From: Angiostrongylus vasorum
Lineage: Eukaryota > Nematoda > Chromadorea > Rhabditida > Metastrongylidae
Assembly: GCA_018806985.1 (NCBI GenBank)
Contig: JADANN010000169.1
Location: forward strand, 211,456-275,455
Direction of reading: 5' to 3'
Length of the DNA: 64,000 nucleotides
The notes beneath the pieces are model-generated. The model was not told where the DNA came from and did no database searches. It saw only the letters and a program-made list of their open reading frames with translations. This document shows positions 10,190 to 21,076 of this stretch, piece after piece (position 1 is the first letter of the stretch; each line of letters begins with the position of its first letter). Both the position numbers and the translations under genes were made by a program.

Positions 10190-11078
10190 TCCTGCGAATT
10201 TAAAATCGGAGGTACGGAGAGCAAACAGTCGAAACATTAATGAGATATGAGACCAAGAAAGTGTTAACGAAAGCATAGTGCAACCTTGGTTCGGGAAATT
10301 TCGCCATCACGAATATGACCTTAAAGATGAGGTTAATACCGGAGGTCCTTCTGCTAGTAACTACGATGAACACGAGGATTTCCTGTAATTACATACAAGT
10401 ACAACTCTCCAAGTGTTTGCAAACGAACTCGGTGTAAATGTGACAATTATTGTGGAGCATTTGAACAGAACAGGAAGGTTGAATACGTTCTACAAATTGT
10501 TGCCGCATGAATTGAGTGACAATCAGAAATATCGCCGGCTTTAGGTATCGTCGATGCTTCTGCGCAACCGGAACGACGCCTTTCTCGACCGTATGGTGAC
10601 GTGCAAGGAGGTGTGGATCTTTCACGACGGCCAGTGAAGACAGGACCAGTGGACACAGTGGGCCGCAATGAAGTTCAAGAAGGCCAATCTGACCATCTGA
10701 TGGGCTACAGTTGGTTTGACCCATCACAACTTCCTGAATCCAGGTGAAAGAACTACAACGGGAATGTTCGTCTAGGAAAAGCGGACCAAATTGCAGTACA
10801 AACTTTAAGAACTGTACAAAACATTGGTCAACAGAAAGGCATTCTTCTCCACACAGCGCACGGCGATGCGTCGCACTACCGACGCTGCAAAAGTTGAACG
10901 AGCAGGGCTATGAAACCCCTGCCTCATCCACCATACTCGTCGGACCTCTCTTCTAGCAACTACTATTTCTTCAAGGATCTTGATAAACTTCTGCCCAGAA
11001 AAAAATGCCTTGGAAACTAGGCCAATGTCAAAACTACCTTCAACAACTTCATCGCCTCCAGAAGTCCAAAGTTTTAAA
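10190..11078 (+). pseudogene. Mariner-family transposase, inactive and 3'-truncated
   Basis: Plus-strand translation, read across frameshifts and stops, follows the order of a mariner transposase of the SETMAR type. It has an N-terminal helix-turn-helix region ending with SVNES and WFGKFRHHEYDLKDE (about 10255-10340), then a second DNA-binding segment with FYKLLPHELSDNQKYRRL (about 10490-10545). Next come a degenerate first catalytic block (VTCKEVW, 10595-10615), the second block (ILLHTAHGD, about 10840-10868) and the third block with PHPPYSSDLSSSNYYFF (about 10920-10972). The DD34D catalytic aspartates expected in these three blocks are K, T and N, so the enzyme is dead. The last part of the protein and the right inverted terminal repeat are missing: the sequence runs directly into the 3' end of the RTE element at about 11080. 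A functional protein would cut and paste its own element. Confidence 0.75.
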
Positions 11079-11089
11079 TGGCTTGTATC

Positions 11090-14035
11090 ACCTGTATCAC
11101 CTGTAGTCCCATCGATCGTCTAGTGACTCGAGCGGGCGCCAGTAAGTCTTCCATTTTTCGCTGTCGCGTGCAAGAGTAGCCCAATGGATTTTGCTCCCCT
11201 TCTAGGGACTCGTCGAGCATCATATCTTTCTTCAAGGCTCTTTGTGAAGAACTCCGACCATCGGGTCGGTGGTCTTCCTGCAGTACGTTTGACATTCCTA
11301 GGAACCCAGTCACTAACCCGTCTTGTCCATCGGTTGTCATTCATACGCATTATGTGTCCGGCCCACCTTATCTTCGATTGCTTGGCGTACAGAACGGCAT
11401 CTTTGATTTTTGGATTTTTGATCGTCGACGCAGATCGGAGCTTCGGATCCCTTCCCTTACTTGTGTGGAACGGGGTACTCCTAGCATCGCCCTTTCGACT
11501 GCGCGTTCGATAACGCTAAGTGACCTTTCATCCTGCTTACGCAGCGACCAAGTTTCTAACGCATACTTTAGGGCAGGAAGTACCGTTGAGTCGAAAAGGT
11601 GGGCACGGAGTCGGGTGTTCCTTGTTCTCTTCGCTACATCCTTGATGCTCTTGAAAGCACCACAAGCCGCTCTGTTTCTTCTGCTCAGCTCTGGAGCTAG
11701 GTCCTGCACCATATTGATTTCCCGACTAGACAGATATAACTGGAGCATTCGGAGATAATCGTTCCGTTGAGCATGAATGGGGCATGCGAAACCAATCCGT
11801 TCTTCATGAACATCGTTTTTGTGAGATTTAGTTGAAGACCAATCTTTCCACAGGCTTTATCAAAGTCGGTAAGCATACGTTCCGCTTGTCTAATGTTTGG
11901 TGTTATAAGGACGATGTCATCAGCAAAGCGAAGATGGTGTAACTACCGACCATTGATTTTCACTCCCATGTTATCCCATTCCAATGTTCGCATGACGTTC
12001 TGGAGGGTGGCGGTAAATAATTTTGGCTAGACAGTATCGTCTAGCCTAACTCCTCTTTTGACGTCAATGATAATGTCGTTGTAGAATGATGATACCTTGG
12101 TTTTAAAATTTTTGTACAGCTCACGAAGAATCTTTATGTACTGAGTAGGGATTCCTTAACTATCCAGGGCTTCCAAGACTGCTTCTATCTTAGCTGAATC
12201 AAAAGCCTTTTTGTAAATCGATGAAGGTGAGACAGAGTAATCTTTTGTACTCTCGCGATACTTCAATGAGCCTTGTTACCGTGTGGATGTGGTCCATCGA
12301 ATCCTTTTCGAAACCCTGCTTGCTTACATGGCTGTCCTTCGTCCAGTGTTCTGTCAATCCTGTTTAGGATGACTCGAGTGAAAAGTTTGTAGACGACAGA
12401 CAGTAAGCAGATTGGACGATAGTTGCCGATATCCTGTAGGTCACCATTCTTGAACAATAACACGGTCTTGCTGGTCTTCCACTGAGTAGGGACCTTGCAT
12501 TCAGACAGGTAACGTGTGAAGAGTCGAGCCAGTGTGTTTACGAGGACTGATGGAAGGTTCTTCAGGTGTTCTGCTCTTATCCTGTCCGGACCTGGTGTTG
12601 TTCAATTTTCTCATCGACGAAATGGCATGTCGGATTTCGGAAGGGAGAACCGGTCGTACAACATATCCATCCTCCTTTATTTCATATGACGGAAGGTGGA
12701 CGTGGCTATCGAAGAGATTCGAGTAGTATTCGTGAATAATTTTCTCCATTGCCTTTCTGGACGCTGTAACTGTTCCGTCTGAGCGCCGGAGTGCAATCAT
12801 TTTGGTCTTGTAATTGGCGAAGCTTCCATGGGCTTTGCGAATGCTTTTCCCAGCCTCTGCAGCTTCGACCATTACTGCTGCTCTTCTCTCCTTAAGATCT
12901 TCTTTTATCGCCTGTTTGCACTGTTTTGCAAGATCCGACGTTAGTTCGCGGATGTCTGCAGCTCGTGCGGTTCCACACTGGCGTATTAGCTCGAGTGTTT
13001 CTAGAGACAAACGTCTCTTGGTGACTTTCGGACTCTCAGCTTTCATAGCGCTAACGTGAAGATGTTGAATGAGCCGATCGTATTCATCGTCGATGTTACC
13101 GACAACGGCATCTTCCCAATAACCGACTAATGAATTGAATAAGTCCCAGTTTGCGGTGGTTCTGGGACTTCGATTTTTTGAATCTAGCGGCTTTTTTCTC
13201 CTTTGCGCGAGAAATAGAATCTTGCACAAAGGAGACGGTGGTCTGATCCCGTGTAGATGTAGAATTTTGGGACAACAGCGACATCGGTTAGGCAAAACCT
13301 TCTAGTTGCTATGATGTGGTCTATTTCTTTATGGTACTCTCCATTGGGAGACTCCCACGTACAGCGCTGACGGGGGGAGGGGGGGGTTTCTGGAATTGTG
13401 AGTTACCATGGATTGTCTTGGTCGCCATGATAAACTCAGACAGCCGATCCCTGTTCGTTCCATTCTAATCCGTGGGTCCCGATATGACGTTCTTCAGACG
13501 TTCTCCTTGGTCCAATCTTGTCGTTGAAATCTCCAATGATGACCTTGAAGAATGTGTGGTCTTCTCTGTAGAACGTCCCCAAGTCCATATAGAATGCTTC
13601 GACTTCTTCTTCGTCACATGGTTTGATGTCGGCGCGTAAACGACGAAGATTATCAAAGCCGGAATTGGTCCATATCTTTTTAATCGTAAACGTCCGATTC
13701 GGGTTGTAAGTTGTTCGAATGAATCGATATTCATGGACAAGCTCGTGCTGACGAGAACGCCGACGCCGCCAACTCCTCTACTGTCGCATGTCTGAGGAGC
13801 AGTTCTTCTCCGGTGCCATAGACGGCGCTGAAAGGCTGGCGTCTTCTCGTCTCGTCCAGGCCTATGACGTCGTACTTTATCCTTCTTGCTTGCATGAGCA
13901 AGTCTTTTATCGAGGACTCGGATGCAAGTGTACGTGCATTGTAGATACAGATCGTCACCATAGTTCTTTGAAATCCAGGCAGCTTCCATTGGCCCTGAGA
14001 TTTTAGCAGCCTCTCCGTACTCGTCCTACCCAACG
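11090..14035 (-). pseudogene. Endonuclease/reverse transcriptase polyprotein of RTE element, broken
   Basis: Reading leftwards, an APE-type endonuclease starts near 14035. Its catalytic signatures are visible: DETRR at about 13842-13859, GDFN encoded by 13523-13534 and SDH by 13238-13246. A linker (13295-12500) follows, with an AESPKVTKRRLS block. The reverse transcriptase then has NYRPICLLSVVYKL near 12370-12425 and the catalytic FADD encoded by 11917-11928. The C-terminal region contains DLAPELSRRNRA, ETWSLRKQDERS and DNRWTRRVSDWVP (11750-11120). Frame changes occur at least near 13770, 13640, 13300, 12500 and 12260, and a G-rich slippage tract sits at 13373-13387. The protein would nick DNA and reverse-transcribe its own RNA; this copy cannot. 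Family recognition is confident; no host gene is implied. Confidence 0.8.
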
Positions 14036-14525
14036 CTGCGAAACTGGGGGGCTCTTTCGGGGTCAGGGGAATAAGGCCCGTTTTTTTTTACTGTGTTTAG
14101 CATTTTTGATACTCACGTATAGCTTGCTGGGCTTTGAACGTGGGGGCTGGGTATACTCACGGGTAGCTTGCCAGGCTCTCCCAGAGTGGACATGGAGCTT
14201 ATTTGTTGGAGGCGACTGACTCCTAACCGCCTCCTACATACTTCCCTGTCACTTGATTGCAGGCTTTTTGGCCAAATTGACCCGTTGAATACAATCCGTA
14301 TAAGCGAGAACGCACCCACACACACACGCTTGAATACGCGTAGCAAATACAGAAAGTATGTGCCAAATCGGCGCAGCAGAAGCAGGGAGTCCATCCCCTG
14401 GGTCCACCCGCCTCTCATGGAGACAAAGGTCGCTTTTGGTCCGCGATTAACCCATTATCCGCCACCTGGGACGCGCGACGTAGCCTCGCGACTAACCGGC
14501 TCGAGATCCCTCATATGAGGGAGAT
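14036..14525 (-). other. Probable 5' untranslated region of the RTE element
   Basis: This stretch is GC-richer than the surroundings and sits directly upstream of the endonuclease start. It contains a local duplication: TATAGCTTGCTGGGCTTT at about 14117 is echoed by TAGCTTGCCAGGCTCTCC at 14164. The left part has a T run at 14081-14090. Assignment to the element is by position only. Confidence 0.45.
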
Positions 14526-15407
14526 CCGTAGCTGGTATAAGTAAACAAATTCCTCGTTGACAAAAATTTATAGATTCTAGTGACATTGATTTTGAATACT
14601 AAAACTTGCTCTGAGCTGAGATATGCGACGGTGGATATGCAGGATGAAACTCAAGACTAACCTTCGAGCAGCCTAATAGGAATTTTCGTCAGTTGTTGAA
14701 AAACCAGTTTCAGGGAGTTGTGTATTAGGACAAAAGTACCGCGAAGTTAAGCAAGCATATTCAGTTGCAGCAAACAACTGAGTTTAGAATTCTTTATTGA
14801 GCTCTAATAAATCTTCAATGGACGTCGAAAGACTATAACTGAACACGCGACAACTGCAGTACGTTCCGCAACGAAAGCTTCCAGCTGATCAAATATATTT
14901 CAAAATTCTTTCTTAAAATACGCGAAGATATTTCAACTTGCTACACCGCCATCGATCCTTTGGCAGTCGACAGACAGTAGCAGCCTTTTTCGGTCGATTA
15001 ATCCGAAAAAATTCTGTACTTCCGGAGGGATCCTTATTGCAAGGCAGTAAATCTCAGATCCAAATCAGTTGTCAATTGCTTGTGGTGAAGGCCGGAAGCG
15101 CGTTAGCGCGAATATTTTGGAAATTCTGTGGAGAACCCTTAACATTCTATAAGGCTAACCAAAACATTACGATTACCCAGAAACTTATGAAATATAAAGA
15201 CGATATAAAAAACAGCGACAAATCGTTAACTTTGTTGTTCATTTTGAAAAATTGGTAAAAAAAACTAATAGCATATTAATCAAGACGAGTTGAAAATCGT
15301 TTTTCTACGTACATAACGAAAAAAAGGCTAGTCGTTAAAAACAAATCAAAAAAAATTTACAGAATTGCAAAAATATTGCACTAAATATTTGTTATATTAC
15401 ATAATTA
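14526..15407. other. AT-rich intergenic DNA, nothing recognised
   Basis: If the RTE element inserted into the mariner, the missing mariner tail should begin here. I could not recognise it with confidence. A 106-codon plus-strand frame at 14938-15258 has no family features. Confidence 0.4.
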
Positions 15408-15785
15408 CTTGGACAATTCGATGGCCCGAACTCATCGGCCCCAGCAGAATTTCCGAGTTTTGCGGGTTTAGCCATGTGGTTCCCTGGAGTCTCGAGCTCA
15501 GCGTAGGCAAAGTCTGTCCCAGGTCGTCATCACAACAGGCAGTCGCAGCCCTTGTGGATTAGAGGGAGATTCGCCACCATGCGACTTTGATACCAGGACG
15601 GTGGTGGATCTTGGTATTGATTTACTCTTAGCTAGGGCTTCCTGATGGAAACGCCGGACTCTTTCTCAGCTTGGGAGACCCTGCCAGGATGGACGAAGCC
15701 CCCGCTGTACATCGCAGTCCAACACCCAGAAACACCTCCAAACTACGAAGAGAGGGTAAACCCTTGGAAGGATATTACACTATAA
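15408..15785. repeat. Unclassified interspersed repeat R3, copy 2
   Basis: Same block order as 5685-6100: GGCCCCAGCAGAA, GTCTCGAG, CCACCATGCGACTTTG, GGGCTTCCTGATGGAAACG, CTCAGCTTGGGAGACCCTG and CTGTACATCGCAG. It is the best-preserved of the three larger copies. Confidence 0.65.
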
Positions 15786-15862
15786 TGTGTAACATGTTGT
15801 TTGTTATGTTGTGTTGTGTTGTGTTATATATGTTATGCCATGCTATGTTATGTTTAATACAT
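15786..15862. repeat. TGTTA/TGTTG-type low-complexity tract
   Basis: Irregular repetition of TGTTG, TGTTA and TATGC pentamers, lying directly between the R3 copy and a SINE. Confidence 0.7.
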
Positions 15863-15865
15863 TAT

Positions 15866-16156
15866 TTAAAAAAAAGATAAAGATCTCGGCGTTGATCAAT
15901 TCCCGAGAGATGCGCCGTGCATTCGACTTCATTAAGCATCGTTTGGTCGTTTGGAAGTGATCGAACGCATATCTGGCCTTTACAATGACTCGCGGTGGGC
16001 TACCGATGTATCGAGCCAGTGGTGCTATCCTCCCAAAGAAATATGGTACCAATCTGGCGGCCCTGAAGGGAAGGAAGGCATGGTGGGCCATGGGTGCGGG
16101 AAGCGATTCTACGCGTGTTGCAGAGCGCCTCCGACCACTGCGCCACACGCGCCCTA
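15866..16156 (-). mobile_element. tRNA-derived SINE, copy 4 (minus strand)
   Basis: The A-box complement lies at about 16131-16146 and the tail (AAAGATAAAGATCTCGGCG) at 15872-15890. The B-box region is altered (GAATCGCTTCCC on the minus strand). Otherwise it is collinear with the copy at 8360. Confidence 0.75.
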
Positions 16157-17219
16157 GTATTATGTATAATAAATTAATATCAAATAAATTTACAATATCG
16201 CAAAAATGTTTCAAAGTAAATTTTCTCATGTGTTGTCACTTTCTATGCCAACTACTATTTAGTAGCTTCTTATCAGAATCAGGCTAGAATAAGTGAATAC
16301 TAGAAAATCTAACTACAGGTGTAATCATAGTAATAAAAATATTAGTGATGTATCAATAAGTATAGCAATAAATCCGATGATAAAATCAATAATTGCTGAA
16401 GGCGCCCATTTCAAGGTGTCCAGCTCCTTAAGCTGTGTAATCGGCATGTCCTACTACTGAACAGCTGTTTCTAACAAGGTATTCTCTCAGGCTCTGACTG
16501 AAGGATCAAGCGACGCCAAGCTTTTCACCCTGCTTGTCACTAGATGCTCATCAGATATCGCTGGTATTAGTCACGTGGAAATCTAATATTTAGTATGAGA
16601 GAAACTGTATTCACAAGCTGGATTGACAAGAAGCGGAGTAGTGACAAATAACGATTGGTTTTGCTAAAAGTGCTATACGCGGTTTCTAAGCGTAGCTAAC
16701 CATTGCGGTCCTATTTACTCTGATTATTGTATTAGCAAGTATTTTGACGATGAAGCTTGCAGCTTTTGGAGAACGACCGGAGAATTGAAAAAAAAAGAAC
16801 TGCACAATTTAATTTCCATGTACTGAGACAAAAGATAGAAAAAGAAAGAAAACGAAGGTAAGACAAGCAGAAATTAGTTCATTGAAACAAAGGTTTTTTT
16901 TTCAAGCTGAAAGAAGACGATATTTCGATGAATACCGAGAACTCAGTCACTAAACTATTTAAGGAGTTTGGAACTTCACAGATCAATGTAAAAATCCCGG
17001 CTATAAGATTCAAATTGCATATATAATTGTCTTCATAAAACAATTTATAAGACCGACTTTTTTATAAACACAGGCATTGGTAATTAATACATGTACTTCT
17101 TAAGAACTACCCTTGTTAAACTACCGCGAGCTTGGTGGCAGTTGTTGCTCTCATTGGCGCCGTTGTTCGATGGCCGACTTTTCGCCGACGTGGCCTTCAT
17201 CACAGCCTGGATCTATTTT
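16157..17219. other. AT-rich intergenic DNA, nothing recognised
   Basis: No gene, RNA gene or repeat recognised. Confidence 0.45.
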
Positions 17220-17612
17220 ATGCAACGCTATCCATATAACTAAAAGGATGCTGAGATATTTGCAAAACTCCGAACCGCAGGTGTCTGTGGTGGGGAACGA
17301 ACACGCTGTTAGTTTACCGGGGGCTAACGCGTTCACCACCACACCATGTGGGTCCTTCGTTTCGCCTTTCTCTCTGCCGTGTTTTAACTACAGGTCCTAT
17401 CAGGAACCATCCGTCAACGGGATTGATCTGGAGAGCGCAAACAGGCATTCAACCCAGTGAAGCTGAAGTCGTAGTATAAGTCACATTGTAATCACTTCTA
17501 CTTATGGCTAAGAGAAAGGCCAAAAGAAGGATCCGCACTGCAAGCATCCGCGGTTCGGAGTTTTGTAAATATCTCAGCATCATTGTAGTTATAGTTCACA
17601 GTATAGCCTGCC
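17220..17612. mobile_element. Inverted-terminus element with tRNA-like boxes (family T), copy 1
   Basis: The left end (17247-17276: GATGCTGAGATATTTGC, then AAAACTCCGAACCGC) is inverted at the right end (17550-17583: GCGGTTCGGAGTTTTG, then TAAATATCTCAGCATC), giving termini that pair over 40 bp or more. Inside the left half, on the minus strand, are a B-box-like GTGTTCGTTCCCC (17292-17304) and an A-box-like TGGTGGTGAACGCGTTAG (about 17325-17342). Three other loci here share these ends. Confidence 0.6.
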
Positions 17613-17814
17613 ATGAGAATAATAGACAGTAAATTAAAATGTGATTACATTGTGGCTATCCATGTAATTCGGTGAATTATCTATGGCAATAATGATCTAT
17701 TATATAAGTTAACCCCCACTTTGTTTAAAAACTACTGTTTTGTAAGGCATGAGACCATCTGCGTGTTGTTCACGTAGGACGACAAATGAAACCCACCGAG
17801 GTCAAAAAACCAAT
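17613..17814. other. Intergenic DNA, nothing recognised
   Basis: AT-rich and without recognised features. Confidence 0.35.
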
Positions 17815-18145
17815 TTAACAAAAGGGCCACGTCATGTGTAATAGTAAGGTATTCGCCTTTAGGTTCATTTTTGGACTTTTGATATCTATCCAAAACGCTT
17901 CAAATGTTTTTCGAGTTGATGTTTTTGATTTCTGTTCTAGGATTGTAACAATCGCTTCGAAATCATCACCGCTGAGCTTCTGAGCCCTACGCGTATCTAA
18001 ACGAGAACTTTGTCGACTTTTATGTTTTCCACCCAGACGTTCTTTTATGAGGACGTAAAGTGGTCTATCCGTCTCCCCCAAAGTTCTCTATTCTTCACCG
18101 TATGTCTTACATGAGCTTAAGTATATTGTACCTGAGCTGCAACCC
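17815..18145 (-). pseudogene. PLE C-terminal fragment including part of GIY-YIG
   Basis: The minus-strand open stretch at 17815-18081 reads GETDRPLYVLIKERLGGK near its start and EAFWIDIKSPKMN near its end. These match the GIY-YIG block GETSRP...RIKEHL and the conserved C-terminus of the PLE proteins elsewhere in this window. The fragment is about 90 residues without internal stops, but both the upstream half of the endonuclease and the RT are absent. Confidence 0.65.
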
Positions 18146-18334
18146 CACCTGTGTCGCTTGGAAACATTGATGTTTCAAACCTATGTACGACCCCTTCCAC
18201 AACGTAATAATGTTTCAAATCCAAATAAGGTCTCTTTCTATGTTCCATAATAAACGAAATAATTAGCGCTATTAAGAGGTGACTAAAAAGAAGTGGTCTT
18301 GAAAAAATCTGCTGCAGTTATAGACCTTCGACCT

Positions 18335-18615
18335 AACGCCATACGTCACCAATTATTTCAAAACCGCCTCTATAATCGATTGTGCGGCTCAGAAAACTGT
18401 GTATTCTTCGCATTTTCGTAATATGTATTTCGTAGTGTGTATTTTGTCGTAACGAAAGAGATGGGGATTGCATGAGATCAGGTACAAAATACTTGATCTC
18501 ATGTAAAGCATGCGGTAAAGAGTAAATTGGAGAAGAGGGCAGACCACTTTCGTATCCGCATAAAAAGAACATCTAGATGGGAAAATTAAAATTCGACAAA
18601 GTAGTCCCCCTAGAT
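18335..18615 (+). pseudogene. Inverted PLE fragment, GIY-YIG start
   Basis: Plus-strand translation, broken by stops, gives NRLYNRLCGSENCVFF (about 18364-18411) and further on SHVKHAVK or, in another frame, SCKACGKE (about 18500-18520), then RPLSYPHKK. This corresponds to the region NRLYDRLCEAPNCVIC followed by YLVSCSPCGDEY in the copy at 30996-31364. It lies head-to-head with the minus-strand fragment at 17815-18145. Confidence 0.6.
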
Positions 18616-18876
18616 AAATGTAGGACACAAAAAACACAATGGTGATGATGTTTTGATGAATTTCAAAATGAAAAATGAACAATGAAACAAGAAAAACGTT
18701 TGCGTCACTACTACACGTGATATGACGCCTTTTCATAGATTGCGTTTTCAATCTGGGTGGGTTTCATTCGTCATTCCATGTGAACACACGAGTGGTCTCA
18801 TACTTTGCAAAACAAAGAGTAGTATCATTGTAACCCGACTTTCGTTTAACCTTGGTATGAATGATCAGTGCATGGT
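18616..18876. other. Intergenic DNA with a PLE terminal scrap
   Basis: A block near 18832-18860 (CCCGACTTTCGTTTAACC, then TTGGTATGA) matches the ACCTCGGTATGA end at 6600-6625. Otherwise nothing is recognised. Confidence 0.35.
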
Positions 18877-19085
18877 ATTTCATTGATAAGCTAACACGGG
18901 GTTGTTATCAAAAATTTATTCAGCTAACGTTCCGAGGTCTTCGTCTTCATCAGAGTTGATGATCCGAGTCGATGGTTGTTCACAGTCGTTCACTCAACGA
19001 TAAGTATCTAAGAGAAAGACATCGAAACTTTAGCCGAACAAATATTTGATAACAACCTTGTACTAGCTTATCAATGAAATATAGT
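18877..19085. mobile_element. Head-to-head pair of PLE termini forming an inverted repeat
   Basis: Positions 18877-18927 are inverted at 19032-19083 with only a few mismatches (TATTTCATTGATAAGCTA at the left, TAGCTTATCAATGAAATA at the right). Each arm leads inward to a hammerhead-like motif (18923-18957 minus; 19007-19037 plus). RNA from either strand could fold into a long hairpin. Confidence 0.6.
18923..18957 (-). ncRNA. Hammerhead-like motif, core mutated
   Basis: The minus strand keeps CTGATGA, but the expected GAAA is GGAA before CGTT. It is probably inactive. Confidence 0.4.
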
Positions 19086-19149
19086 ACAAAGAGTAGTTTT
19101 TGAACAAAGTGGGGTTCACCTATATAATAGATCTCCATCAGTCTTACAG

Positions 19150-19475
19150 ATGTAACCACAATTACGCCAAGATATATGCAAAACTCATACATACTCATTG
19201 GGTCAGATTCGAACTCGCGATTACTCTTTCCAGAAAACCACATGTTACCCACTGCACAACTGAGGCTTTCGCTTTGCGTTTCTCTCAGCCAGTTTTTAGC
19301 TAACGATGCCATCAACAATCACCCGTAAACGGGAGTCATCTAGGGAGCACAAATCGGCACTGAACCTAGTTAAGCTGAGGTTGGAGTGAAAACCACAATC
19401 TGTAATTTGAAATTCGAAATTAGCCCCTAAGTATGAGTTTTGCAAATGTCTCAGAATCATTGTGGTTATATTTGA
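19150..19475. mobile_element. Inverted-terminus element with tRNA-like boxes (family T), copy 2
   Basis: The left terminus at 19150-19190 (TGTAACCACAATTACGCC, then ATATGCAAAACTCATAC) is inverted at 19431-19470 (GTATGAGTTTTGCAAATG, then a TTGTGGTTATA end). On the minus strand, near 19201-19213, is a B-box-like GAGTTCGAATCTGACC, and further in, near 19250-19262, an A-box-like CAGTTGTGCAGTGGGTAAC. The centre (19310-19400) resembles the centre of copy 1. Confidence 0.6.
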
Positions 19476-19533
19476 TAAAGTACCCTGCCTGTACATCAAA
19501 TTATTTGGATAGCGTTATGTAAAATTGGTCCGA

Positions 19534-19567
19534 GCTCTGAAGAAGGCGAAATCAGCGAAACATCAGC
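19534..19567 (+). ncRNA. Hammerhead-like motif, isolated and decayed
   Basis: The plus strand has CTGAAGA, A, a partial GGC/GC stem, then GAAACATC. The cleavage-site GTC has become ATC. Confidence 0.4.
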
Positions 19568-19570
19568 TAT

Positions 19571-20144
19571 CGAATCACAACAACAGCAACAAAAGCTAGA
19601 GCCAACTGTCGTCAGCTCAACAAAGACGGTTCATAAGAACCACAAATATTAATTCAAAAAACAAACTACGATACTGGATAGTGGTATTTAATTAGAAATT
19701 TTAAGAATTTCCGACGCAAACTTGGCAACCACAAACATCGAAAAACACCATCGGTCACGAAATGCCACTTCTTTAATTACTTTCCTGCTTCAAATACGAA
19801 TTTCGACATAGGAACAATTTAAAAAAATGCCTCGTCGACTCTCAAAAATCAGAGCTCTATCTTGGTAGAGCTTGCTGTAAGGCAACCTATAGGCTAAAGA
19901 TTGAAGTGCGTTAAAATTGACAGCGGCGGAAAAAATAGCAGAGGTCCTCAGTCGTCAGATGTAAACTATCCATTAACTCTAGTAACGTGAGAAGAAAACA
20001 GTACTTCTTTAATTCGCAGCCTTCTTGCTCCATAGCAACTCAGTGGGCTTTGCTTATTTAAAGGACACGAAGATCATGATTCTTTTAGTACTGTAGGACT
20101 CTTTATTGCTCTCAGCAATAAAGTAGTCACAGGCGACTCACTAG
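19571..20144. other. AT-rich intergenic DNA, nothing recognised
   Basis: No supported feature on either strand. Confidence 0.4.
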
Positions 20145-20225
20145 GTTCTGCGATGGAATGGTTTTACTCTTAGCTGATGGGCTTCCGAATGGAAACCTAT
20201 GGAAATCCAACTTCCTTCTAGATTG
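20145..20225. repeat. Unclassified repeat R3, short fragment
   Basis: TTTACTCTTAGCTGATGGGC, followed by TTCC and ATGGAAACC, matches the central block of R3 (TTTACTCTTAGCTAGGGC, TTCCTGATGGAAACG at about 15622-15654). The flanks do not match. Confidence 0.5.
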
Positions 20226-21076
20226 AGATTATGTGATAACGGCAACTACTGCTCAATCTGTTTGCTATGTGTTTATTGTGAACCTTCCACTCAAGACAAC
20301 TTTAAGGCGATTGAAGAAACATTGTAGCACCTCGAAAACACAACATACCATTCTATCTAGCTTTTATTCACTTCAAAAATTTTGGTTCTATTGAAATTGG
20401 AGCAATCACAGTATTCCTGAACAGTCGAAAGATGCTATTCAATGCACAAGATTATTGATGAATTACGCTACGTAACCCAAGAGCACGTCATGGCGAAAAA
20501 CAGAATGGAGTAACACATGAATGAAAATGGATAGCTTTTAGCTACACTGCATTTGTTTTACCAACGGCACTATTTTAATAGCACTAAACATTAGCCAAGC
20601 AGAACGAAAACTGGCTGGTTTCGTATGCGCGTGAGGAAGGCTCATAACTGGCCCACTCGGCAAAGAACATTGTGCTTAAGAAATGGATTTGTTTCTGGCC
20701 GAGTGTTTCAGCTGTGCACTTTTGGGCCGAAAAGGCAACATGACGAACGACTTAGCTCCAAAACTGCAGAAACAAAAGTGCAGTTAGAATGAGATAGGAT
20801 TGCCGGAGCACAGGCTTACCGGAGCACTGAAGATGAGGTGAAGAAAGCAAAGAAAACTCATTACAGTGCCCACTACATCGACCTTATGCCTCGCTTCTTT
20901 CTGCCTATTTGAGCTTGTCTCGAGAATATGAAAGATAGGATTCATAAAAAATACGACCAGTACCGTCTGGATAACGACGTGTTCCCCACATTCTCTATAT
21001 GAGAATTTCTTCTCAGTCAGCATATTCAGCGAATTTTAGCTGATTCGACGTTCCAGATACAATCAGGTATAAAAGA
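20226..21076. other. Intergenic DNA, nothing recognised
   Basis: No recognisable gene. A 79-codon minus-strand frame at 20784-21023 has a hydrophobic stretch but no motif. Confidence 0.4.

Larger units (their letters stand above)
11079..14525 (-). mobile_element. RTE-type non-LTR retrotransposon, frameshifted (minus strand)
   Basis: The 3' end is at the left, with a 9-bp tandem repeat (TGTATCACC twice at 11084-11102), the kind of short repeat that terminates RTE elements. Coding remnants run from about 14035 down to 11090 and a probable 5' untranslated region lies at 14036-14525. No LTRs are seen. It looks almost full length but has several frameshifts. Confidence 0.8.

Noticed and set aside
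10389..10727. 112-codon minus-strand frame over the mariner
   Set aside because: The opposite strand carries the recognisable transposase remnant; this is its shadow.
11184..11758. Plus-strand frames at 11184-11513 and 11354-11758
   Set aside because: These are the complement of the RTE C-terminal coding region.
17113..17460. 115-codon plus-strand frame
   Set aside because: It overlaps the inverted terminus of a family T repeat, and its frame is not kept in the related copies.
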